Below, piece after piece: positions 16,422 to 22,761 of a DNA stretch of 28,735 bases. A model generated the notes under the pieces. It had not been told where the DNA came from and made no database searches. It worked only from the letters and a program-made list of their open reading frames with translations. This DNA is from BRH-c54 sp036567945 (GTDB taxonomy: Bacteria > Bacteroidota > Bacteroidia > Flavobacteriales_E > Vicingaceae): positions 1-28,735 of the forward strand of contig DATCTM010000026.1 of assembly GCA_036567945.1 (NCBI GenBank), in the 5' to 3' direction. Within the stretch, counting starts at the first letter, position 1; the number at the start of each line of letters is the position of its first letter. The position numbers and the translations under genes were made by a program.

Positions 16422-16898
16422 ATGAATTGGAAAAACATAAAACGCACATTAGTGCTTTCTTTACTTATTCTAATCAATCTTTTCCTATTTTATAGGTATT
16501 TTGAATTAGATAAATTAGGGAGAGTTTCCTCTTTACAAAATCCTCATGGTGAAGGTTTTCAAAACCAACATTTGTCCAATAACGACTTAATTGAAACATC
16601 TCTTAAAATAGAATTTTGGCTGTTAATAATGGTTTTTATTTTAATCGTTTATTCTTTATATATTCTTTATAAATATAAAATGGAACAGGATGAAAAAAAT
16701 ATAATGAAGAATCGCGTATTGTTCAAAAAACTAGATACTCAAAAGCAAATTGAATTATTATCAAATGTTTATTGTTTCAACTGTGAGAAAAACACTACTA
16801 CAACTTTTAAAGAAGAAAAAATGATGCTTGGGGAAATGTTTACTTTAGTTGAGTGCAATGAATGTAAGAAAGAAATAAAACTAAAAAATAATTGGTAA
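16422..16898 (+). CDS. Two-helix membrane protein with C-terminal zinc ribbon
   Basis: This 158-aa protein has two predicted membrane helices (about 8-27 and 64-86) joined by an extracytoplasmic loop that includes NPHGEGFQNQH. It ends in a cytoplasmic tail with two CxxC motifs: C118-x2-C121 and C145-x2-C148, 23 residues apart. This is the spacing of a small zinc ribbon. Two basic residues before the first helix (K7, R8) favour a cytoplasmic N-terminus. No homologous family is recognised. It is the only plus-strand gene in this part of the window, and it is divergent from the unknown lipoprotein. Function is unknown; nucleic-acid or protein binding by the ribbon is only a guess. Confidence 0.72.
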   Translation: MNWKNIKRTLVLSLLILINLFLFYRYFELDKLGRVSSLQNPHGEGFQNQHLSNNDLIETSLKIEFWLLIMVFILIVYSLYILYKYKMEQDEKNIMKNRVLFKKLDTQKQIELLSNVYCFNCEKNTTTTFKEEKMMLGEMFTLVECNECKKEIKLKNNW

Positions 16899-16902
16899 TA
16901 AC

Positions 16903-16940
16903 AAGATACCCGCCAGACTTTAAAACCTGACAGATATCTT
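16903..16940 (-). terminator. Palindromic hairpin between converging genes, minus-strand biased
   Basis: AAGATACCCGCCAG (16903-16916) faces CTGACAGATATCTT (16927-16940) with a 10-nt loop. Eleven of fourteen positions pair. The three exceptions are C-A on the plus strand but become G-U wobbles on the minus strand, so the minus transcript folds better. This fits a terminator for the TonB receptor gene ending at 16957. The CTGACAG core with ACTTTAAAA loop resembles palindromic intergenic repeats that I recall from other Bacteroidota. Confidence 0.6.
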
Positions 16941-16956
16941 ATCATAATAATAGAAG

Positions 16957-19365
16957 TTAAAACTTAGCTATAAATGAAACCATTAAATTTCTACCGGGAG
17001 CTACCAATCCTGAACTATAAGGTCGATAACGTTGGTCGGTTATATTTTCTAAGCCGGCACTTATCACAAAGTAATCTGTAAGTTGGTGCATGGTTTTAAA
17101 ATTCAATGTGTACCACGAAGGCGAATAAGGATTTCCATTTATATCAATGGCATATATCTCTGTTTTTCCTTTTTCTTCTTCGGGCATGTCATCAAAAGCA
17201 CGCTCACCGCTGTAGACAATATAAAACTGTAAGCTAGTTTTTTTGTTAGTATAGGTCAACCGAGTTGTTCCAAACCAAGGAGAAGCATGCCTGGAAGGAC
17301 TTGTAGAGCCATCTTCCAACTCTTCCTCACCTACTTGGTAGTTAAAACGAGAAGTGATACTAAAATCGGAATGAAGCTTAACTTCTATGCCTGCTTGAAC
17401 TCCGTAAACATGAGCTACAGCAGCATTTTGTATGGCTTGAACCTGACTCAATGTGCCATCATAAACTATGCTGTCTAAGCTATTTAACAAAAAACTCCTT
17501 CTTACCATTGCATTATCTAGCAAAGTATAAAAAGCAGTTGCATCAATTTTTACCTCATCACCAAATACTTTTGCTATTCCAAAATCAATATTGTAAGCAT
17601 ATTCTGCTTCTAAATTTGGGTTTGGAACTACTACAGTTCCGGGCTCTGAATCGAATACTTTTCCAACATCATCTACATTGGGGGCTCTAAATCCGGTGGA
17701 TGCATTTAAACTAAACGACCATTTTTCAGTAGGGTTAAACTTAAAACCTAAACTTCCTGTTGGAGAACCATTATTGAGTTTTGCTGAAGTAAACGGGAAC
17801 GGATAAAAAGTGGTATCGAACTGAGCATCTAAAACAAAAGCATTGTACCTTACTCCGGTTTGCATCAACAATTTATTACTTAAGTGAAATTGTGCACTTA
17901 GGTATGCCGCATAAGACGCCCAAGTTGCTTGTGGGTAACGGATAGGACCTGGAACGGTTATTCCTGTTGAAACATCATCATTTGTTCCGAATGAACTCAC
18001 ATCATTATTCACTGCTTCAACACCATAAAACAATTTATTTTTTTCGCCCATATTTTTACTAAAATCAATATTAACCGAATAAGCATCAACTTCTTCCAGC
18101 CTGTTTTCTCTTTCACTTTTGTTGATATCTCTGCTAATCCTACTTTCCTCAAAATATTGTTGAGCCAATCTTATGGTCATTTCATTATAAAGCGGATTAT
18201 CTTTGGTATGAGTAACAGTTAAATTGTTCATCATCCAAATTTGAGGACCATAATACCATTCTCCGTAGCGAGGCAATCCATTTCTAGTGCGTAAGTGCCT
18301 GTCGTATCTAGAATAATTTGACGTTTCTGAATAATGAAACCCATATTCAATATCCCATTGGTTATTTGGCTTAAAACGAACTTTTTGCATCATATTTAGC
18401 TGGGTATAGCCTGAAGGAACTTGTACTTTCTCATCTTCATTTACCATCACTATATCTGTATCATTCTGTTGTTGTACATAATACGGACGCAAGTATTCGT
18501 TCGGTCCATAAGTTCCCATTTTTAAATTCCCGTAATCGTTAGCTGTTATGCTAGAAACTATTGCCCATTTTTTCCATCCTACATTAATGTCGAAATGAGC
18601 CGTTTTTTCATTATTGGCAGAAGAATATCGAGTTACGGCTTTTCCTACAACTATTTCTTTCCCCTTTTCGGCAGAAAGCTGTGGTGTAAGTGTTGTAAAA
18701 CTCATTATTCCACCAATGGCATCACTACCATAAATGACAGAACTTGGTCCAAACAAGACTTCTGTATTCTCAATAGCAAACGGATCTAAAGAAATAACGT
18801 TTTGCAAATTTCCGCTTCTAAAAATGGCGGTATTCATCCTTACTCCGTCAACCGTATAAAGCAACCTATTGGTTGCAAAACCTCTAATCATTGGGCTTCC
18901 ACCTCCTTGCTGACTTTTTTGTATAAACACCTCATCGGAAATACCTAACAAATCGGCTGCTGTTTGTGGATTTTGTAGTGCCACTTGCTTAGCAGAAATG
19001 GTAGTGATTTTTTCCGGAACATCATGTTTATTTTGAACCCACCTCGTTGCAGAAACAACAATTTCATCTAAAGAAAGACCTGCGTCTTCTAAAGTAATTT
19101 GAAAAAACATAGAGTCTAGTGCTGCATAAGATTTTTGGACAGGTTTGTAGCCTATTAATCTCAATTCGATTTTTTCAGCACCTTTAAAATCAGTAATATC
19201 AGCCTGACCTTTAGCATTGGTAAAAGTTGCCACACGAGGCTGGTTACTGACTATACTTACCATTTCTATCGGTAAATTAGTTTTTTTATCTTTTACAGTT
19301 ATGGTTTGAGCAATACTAATTAATGAAGTACAACACAACCAAACTATAAGCATAGTTTGTTTCAT
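16957..19365 (-). CDS. TonB-dependent outer-membrane receptor, haem/hemoglobin-receptor-like
   Basis: This 802-aa receptor has a signal peptide (about 1-19, ending ISIAQ). A carboxypeptidase-regulatory-like domain follows (about 20-95), then a plug (about 110-225) with the GGSPMIRGFATNRLLYTVDG block, and a 22-strand type barrel ending in Phe (NLMVSFIAKF). Near the plug, GVRMNTAIFRSGNLQNVISLD matches the hemoglobin/transferrin/haem receptor group. In the barrel, a FRAP box (559-562) and an NPNL box (582-585) are hallmarks of bacterial haem receptors. However, the conserved His usually found between these boxes is absent, so haem as substrate is uncertain. It lies 83 bp after a small membrane protein gene on the same strand and probably shares its transcript. 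No TonB or ABC genes are nearby. Confidence 0.9.
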   Translation of the reverse strand: MKQTMLIVWLCCTSLISIAQTITVKDKKTNLPIEMVSIVSNQPRVATFTNAKGQADITDFKGAEKIELRLIGYKPVQKSYAALDSMFFQITLEDAGLSLDEIVVSATRWVQNKHDVPEKITTISAKQVALQNPQTAADLLGISDEVFIQKSQQGGGSPMIRGFATNRLLYTVDGVRMNTAIFRSGNLQNVISLDPFAIENTEVLFGPSSVIYGSDAIGGIMSFTTLTPQLSAEKGKEIVVGKAVTRYSSANNEKTAHFDINVGWKKWAIVSSITANDYGNLKMGTYGPNEYLRPYYVQQQNDTDIVMVNEDEKVQVPSGYTQLNMMQKVRFKPNNQWDIEYGFHYSETSNYSRYDRHLRTRNGLPRYGEWYYGPQIWMMNNLTVTHTKDNPLYNEMTIRLAQQYFEESRISRDINKSERENRLEEVDAYSVNIDFSKNMGEKNKLFYGVEAVNNDVSSFGTNDDVSTGITVPGPIRYPQATWASYAAYLSAQFHLSNKLLMQTGVRYNAFVLDAQFDTTFYPFPFTSAKLNNGSPTGSLGFKFNPTEKWSFSLNASTGFRAPNVDDVGKVFDSEPGTVVVPNPNLEAEYAYNIDFGIAKVFGDEVKIDATAFYTLLDNAMVRRSFLLNSLDSIVYDGTLSQVQAIQNAAVAHVYGVQAGIEVKLHSDFSITSRFNYQVGEEELEDGSTSPSRHASPWFGTTRLTYTNKKTSLQFYIVYSGERAFDDMPEEEKGKTEIYAIDINGNPYSPSWYTLNFKTMHQLTDYFVISAGLENITDQRYRPYSSGLVAPGRNLMVSFIAKF

Positions 19366-19448
19366 AGTTAATTTTCTTAAAAGAACATCAACTACACAAA
19401 ATAGTATGAATGTTCCCCTACTTAATAAAAAATAATTAATTAAAAAAA

Positions 19449-19979
19449 TTAGCTATGCTGAGGAGGGGGAGTTATTGGCAATTGTTGCCATAAAGAAAAG
19501 TTTTCTAAATAAGGAGTAAAATGAACGACATTATTTTTAGCATCTTCAAAAAGTACAGAAGTTTTTGCTGAAAAATAAAGTGTTTTAAAGAACTGAGTAA
19601 TTATTTGATTTTTATTGTTCTGATAAGGATTTTGAGCGAAACTTTGTCTTACCAAGTTGGCTAATTTTTGATTCAAAACTGTTTCCTCTTTATCCCACCA
19701 AACCCAATAATATATTTCATTACCTATAATTTCTTTTTCAACAATATCAAACATTTCTCCTTTGTATTGGAATTCTTTGCTGTGTTTCCATTTTACTTGT
19801 TGGTCAACTTCATCTTTATCGAAAACCAATAACACCAACTCTTCTTTTTCAATTCCGGCAATAATTTTATGCTTAATAGATTTTTTAATGGCTTTGCGTT
19901 CCATTTTGAGATAAACAAAAGGAAATAGCGTTGCTATTGCAATAATTATTAAAAGGGATATACTTAATGTCTTTTTCAA
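19449..19979 (-). CDS. Hypothetical membrane-anchored protein
   Basis: This 176-aa protein has one N-terminal hydrophobic helix (about 5-24, SISLLIIIAIATLFPFVYLK). It probably anchors a periplasmic domain rather than being a cleaved signal peptide. The remainder has KIIAGIEKEELVLLVF, then alternating short strands (GEMFDIVEKEIIGNEIYYWVWWDKE), and a proline-rich end (PITPPPQHS). I do not recognise a named family. Similar short proteins occur next to TonB receptors in Bacteroidota, and the receptor gene follows 83 bp downstream on the same strand. A helper role in metal or haem handling is therefore plausible, but this is contextual inference only. No Cys or His cluster for metal binding is visible. 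Confidence 0.72.
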   Translation of the reverse strand: MKKTLSISLLIIIAIATLFPFVYLKMERKAIKKSIKHKIIAGIEKEELVLLVFDKDEVDQQVKWKHSKEFQYKGEMFDIVEKEIIGNEIYYWVWWDKEETVLNQKLANLVRQSFAQNPYQNNKNQIITQFFKTLYFSAKTSVLFEDAKNNVVHFTPYLENFSLWQQLPITPPPQHS

Positions 19980-19997
19980 AACGAAAAGAATTTACAG

Positions 19998-20005
19998 CAA
20001 ATATA
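19998..20005 (-). promoter_or_regulatory. Candidate -7 element upstream of the small membrane protein/TonB receptor pair
   Basis: On the minus strand the motif reads TATATTTG, an exact TAnnTTTG match, 19 bases upstream of the ATG at 19979 and just past the pth stop. No clear -33 TTTG is seen at the usual distance, so confidence is limited. Confidence 0.4.
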
Positions 20006-20007
20006 CA

Positions 20008-20571
20008 TTATTTATTGTTAAACTCACTCATGGTTCTCCCTAGGCCTATTGTGCCAAACGCTTTAATAAGTGCTGTAGTTTTTTCTAGCCTCTCACCAAG
20101 TTGAGCTTGTTCTTCAGGAGCAAACTCTCCTAAAACATGGTTAATTTGTTTACCTTTTACAAAATCACTTCCTACACCAAAACGTAATCGAGCAAAATCT
20201 TGATTCCCTAATACCTGAATAATACTTTTAAGTCCATTATGTCCACCATCACTGCCTTTTCCTTTCAACCTGAGTGTACCAAAAGGAATAGCAATATCAT
20301 CGGTAATTACCAATAAATTTTCTTGTTTTATTTTTTCTTGTTGAAGGTAATAATTTACTGCTTTTCCACTTAGGTTCATGTAAGTAGAAGGTTTTAACAA
20401 AATAAATGTTCTTCCTTTATACTTTAGTGTTGCAGTGTCTCCTAATTTATTAGGTTCAAAAAAAATAGTGGACGCCTTAGCTAAGGCGTCCACTATTTTA
20501 AAACCTATATTATGTCTCGTATTTTCGTATTCAGAGCCAATATTGCCCAATCCTACTATTAAATACTTCAT
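20008..20571 (-). CDS. pth: Peptidyl-tRNA hydrolase
   Basis: This 187-aa enzyme releases tRNA from peptidyl-tRNAs that drop off the ribosome, an essential cytosolic recycling step. Family features are intact: the GLGN10 turn, catalytic H20 in TRHNIGF, KPSTYMNLSGKAV with N66, the Asp pair D91-D92, and GGHNG with N112. Length is normal, so nothing appears inserted or lost. The notable feature is that codons 25-37 (KIVDALAKASTIF) are encoded by a perfect 38-bp palindrome (20462-20499), close to the start of the mRNA. The gene starts 17 bp after rplY, in the order prs, rplY, pth on the minus strand, an arrangement common in Bacteroidota as I recall. Confidence 0.97.
   Translation of the reverse strand: MKYLIVGLGNIGSEYENTRHNIGFKIVDALAKASTIFFEPNKLGDTATLKYKGRTFILLKPSTYMNLSGKAVNYYLQQEKIKQENLLVITDDIAIPFGTLRLKGKGSDGGHNGLKSIIQVLGNQDFARLRFGVGSDFVKGKQINHVLGEFAPEEQAQLGERLEKTTALIKAFGTIGLGRTMSEFNNK
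20462..20499. repeat. Perfect 38-bp palindrome inside pth
   Basis: Left half AAAATAGTGGACGCCTTAG is followed directly by its exact reverse complement, with no spacer; the centre lies between 20480 and 20481. Every one of the 19 base pairs matches, and pairing stops at the next position on both sides. The minus strand encodes pth residues 25-37. The plus strand, read in an open frame, gives the same peptide KIVDALAKASTI. In mRNA it could fold into a stem of about 17 bp with a 4-nt loop. No other copy was seen in this window. Confidence 0.97.
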
Positions 20572-20588
20572 AATTTATATACTATTTA

Positions 20589-21230
20589 TTATTCAGCAGG
20601 AGTTGCTTCTGCTTCAGCAGTTGCTTCTGTAGTCGCACCTTCAGCTGTTTCTTCTTCTTCATCATCTTGAGAAGCAGCAGAAGCAGCAGCTCTACTTGTT
20701 TTAACAGCAACAACAACAGCGTTAGCAGCATCTAAGAAAGTTAATCCAGGAACTGATAACTCACCAACTTTAACTGATTGTCCGATTTTTAATTTAGTAA
20801 TATCTACTGAAATAAATTCTGGTAAATCTTTTGGCAAAGCTCTTACTTTTAATCTTCTGGTAACAACTCTTAATTTACCACCGGCAAGAATTCCTTTAGA
20901 AACACCTGTTGTTTGAATTGGTAATACTACGTTTACAGGAGTATCTTCAGCAACTTCTAAGAAATCTACATGTAACGTTTGATCAGATACCGGATGAAAC
21001 TGAACTTCTTTAATAATAGCTTTTACTTTTTTTCCTTCAATATCAAGGTTCACAAAGTAAACATTTGGTGAATTTATAATTTTATTGAATTCTATTTCAT
21101 TTACATGGAAATTTACATTGCCTTCTCCTCCATAAAGGTTACATGGAATGTTTCCTTCTTTTCTAACTTGTTTAGCGTTTGAAGCACCTACTTCTGTTCT
21201 TTTAACTGCACTTATTGCTATCGTTTTCAT
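20589..21230 (-). CDS. rplY: 50S ribosomal protein L25 (TL5/CTC-type)
   Basis: This 213-aa long form of L25 binds 5S rRNA in the large ribosomal subunit. The N-terminal L25 beta-barrel spans about 1-95 and includes VKRTEVGASNAKQVRKEGNIPCNLYGG, EVQFHPVSDQTLHVDFLEV and neighbouring strands. The C-terminal TL5/CTC domain spans about 96-180 (LPIQTTGVSKGILAGGKL onward). An acidic, Ala/Thr/Glu-rich tail follows (about 185-213). It starts 17 bp after prs and ends 17 bp before pth, so the three genes are likely one operon. Assignment is firm. Confidence 0.96.
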   Translation of the reverse strand: MKTIAISAVKRTEVGASNAKQVRKEGNIPCNLYGGEGNVNFHVNEIEFNKIINSPNVYFVNLDIEGKKVKAIIKEVQFHPVSDQTLHVDFLEVAEDTPVNVVLPIQTTGVSKGILAGGKLRVVTRRLKVRALPKDLPEFISVDITKLKIGQSVKVGELSVPGLTFLDAANAVVVAVKTSRAAASAASQDDEEEETAEGATTEATAEAEATPAE

Positions 21231-21247
21231 TATTTATTGGTTTTAGA

Positions 21248-22183
21248 TTAGTAAATGAATGACTCACTAATCGATTCGTGATTAAATACTTTTTTAATAA
21301 TATGAGAAAATAAATCTGCTACTGATAAAACTTTTATTTTACTACTTTGTTGAGACAATGGAATAGAATCAGTAACAATTAATTCTGTAAGCTCTGAATT
21401 TTCAATTCTTTCGTAAGCTTCTCCTGACAATATTGGATGAGTAGCGATAGCTCTTACACTTAATGCTCCTTTTTCTTTCATAATAGCAGCAGCTTTTACT
21501 AAAGTTCCTGCGGTATCCACCATATCGTCAACTATAATTACGTCTTTTCCTTCAACATCACCAATTAAGAACATATCTTCTATAACATTGGCTTTTTTTC
21601 TTTGCTTGTAACAAACAGCTACCTCAGCTTGTAAAAATTTAGCATAAGCATTGGCTCTTTTAGTTCCTCCCATATCAGGAGAAGCCATGGTTAAGTTTTC
21701 TAAATTTAAGCTTTTTATATATGGTATAAATATAGTAGATGCAAAAAGATGATCAACAGGCACTTCAAAGAAACCTTGAATTTGATCTGCATGTAAATCC
21801 ATGGTCATAATTCGGGTAACTCCGGCAGCAGCTAACATATTAGCAACTAATTTTGCTCCTATTGGTACTCTTGGTTTATCTTTTCTATCCTGACGAGCTA
21901 GTCCAAAGTAAGGAATAATGGCAACTATCCTTCTGGCAGATGCTCTTTTAGCAGCATCTATCATCATTAAAAGTTCCATTAAATTATCGGCAGGTGGAAA
22001 AGTTGATTGAATTATAAATACATCTGAGCCTCTTACCGATTCTTCAAATGATGGTTGAAATTCACCATCGCTAAAAGTATTGATAATAACATTACCCAAT
22101 GGAATACCATAAGAATCAGCTATTTTATTAGCTAATTCCATTGATGCTCTACCGGCAAATAATTTTACTTTTGCTTCAGACAT
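21248..22183 (-). CDS. prs: Ribose-phosphate pyrophosphokinase (PRPP synthetase)
   Basis: This 311-aa enzyme makes 5-phosphoribosyl-1-pyrophosphate from ribose-5-phosphate and ATP, feeding nucleotide, His and Trp synthesis. It starts KVKLFAGRASMELANKIADSYGIPLG and shows the DGEFQPSFEESVRGSDVFIIQST region. The ATP-binding segment IPYFGLARQDRK follows, then DLHADQIQGFFEVPVDHL. The PRPP-binding loop is VIIVDDMVDTAGTLVKAA (about 216-233). Length is normal for the bacterial class I enzyme. It is first in the prs, rplY, pth operon and has the best promoter seen in the window. Confidence 0.97.
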   Translation of the reverse strand: MSEAKVKLFAGRASMELANKIADSYGIPLGNVIINTFSDGEFQPSFEESVRGSDVFIIQSTFPPADNLMELLMMIDAAKRASARRIVAIIPYFGLARQDRKDKPRVPIGAKLVANMLAAAGVTRIMTMDLHADQIQGFFEVPVDHLFASTIFIPYIKSLNLENLTMASPDMGGTKRANAYAKFLQAEVAVCYKQRKKANVIEDMFLIGDVEGKDVIIVDDMVDTAGTLVKAAAIMKEKGALSVRAIATHPILSGEAYERIENSELTELIVTDSIPLSQQSSKIKVLSVADLFSHIIKKVFNHESISESFIY

Positions 22184-22209
22184 AAAATTCAGTCGTTTTT
22201 TAAGGGCTG

Positions 22210-22239
22210 CAAATGTAAGAAAATATTAGTATTGGCAAA
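22210..22239 (-). promoter_or_regulatory. Bacteroidota-type promoter of prs operon
   Basis: On the minus strand TTTG (22236-22239) is followed by an 18-bp spacer and then TACATTTG (22210-22217), matching the -33 TTTG / -7 TAnnTTTG consensus of Bacteroidota primary sigma factor promoters. The leader would be about 20 nt to the ATG at 22183. The -33 box abuts the candidate terminator of the upstream gene. Confidence 0.75.
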
Positions 22240-22240
22240 A

Positions 22241-22261
22241 AAATAATAGCAACTATTTTTT
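22241..22261 (-). terminator. AT-rich hairpin terminator after the CopD-like gene
   Basis: On the minus strand an 8-of-9 bp stem (AAAATAGT-type arm, TTG loop region, CTATT-type arm) is followed by a run of seven T. It lies just after the CopD-like gene and just before the prs promoter. A second perfect 9-bp stem, GTGTTAGAT (22284-22292) with ATCTAACAC (22301-22309), overlaps the CopD stop codon but has no T-run. Confidence 0.45.
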
Positions 22262-22286
22262 ATCTTATCAAATCTTTGTTATTGTG

Positions 22287-22730
22287 TTAGATAACATTTA
22301 ATCTAACACTCATTCCTACAATTAAAAAAAGCAGTGAAAATAATGTGACTAAAATAATGTGTATCGCCATTATCTTTAAATTATTTCCTTTTTCAATATT
22401 AGGTATTAGTCTAAAATTGGCATTAAGTGCTAATAATATAGTAGCAAGTAATAACAATATTTTAATTCCAATGTGTGTAGCTATATGGCCCTCAAACAAA
22501 AACCAACTTTTAACATCAGGTAAAAGATGATAAGCTAAATAAAAACCTGTTACCACTTGAACTAACAAAGCAGGAATACCAATTTTTTCAAACTTTCTTT
22601 CGAAATCTAATAAAGCTTTAAAATCTTTACTTTTTAGAATATTTGGTAATAATATTACTGCCAAAAACAAGTGTCCTCCCACCCAAATAGTTGCGGCTAG
22701 TACATGAAGTATGATAATGAATTTATACAT
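22287..22730 (-). CDS. CopD-family-like four-helix membrane protein
   Basis: This 147-aa protein has four predicted membrane helices. The first carries LHVLAATIWVGGHLFLAVILLP with H9 and H20, the pattern typical of CopD-type membrane proteins. The third contains GHIATHIGIKILLL, giving additional His residues inside or near the membrane. These histidines could bind haem or copper; the CopD family is linked to copper uptake or resistance. It starts 31 bp after the FecA-like receptor gene on the same strand with no terminator between, so it is probably the last gene of that operon. A terminator candidate follows. The family assignment is good, but the metal and transport direction are unknown. 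Confidence 0.82.
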   Translation of the reverse strand: MYKFIIILHVLAATIWVGGHLFLAVILLPNILKSKDFKALLDFERKFEKIGIPALLVQVVTGFYLAYHLLPDVKSWFLFEGHIATHIGIKILLLLATILLALNANFRLIPNIEKGNNLKIMAIHIILVTLFSLLFLIVGMSVRLNVI

Positions 22731-22761
22731 AAAAACTAAATGACTTATTCCTCAAAGTTAA

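Noticed and set aside
19383..19415. GAACAT / ATGTTC inverted repeat upstream of the haem-type receptor
   Set aside because: Only 6-bp arms spaced 21 bases apart in AT-rich DNA; too weak to call an operator.
20435..20632. Plus-strand open frame containing KIVDALAKASTI
   Set aside because: It is antisense to pth and rplY. The shared peptide is a direct result of the perfect palindrome, and nothing else in the frame looks like a protein.
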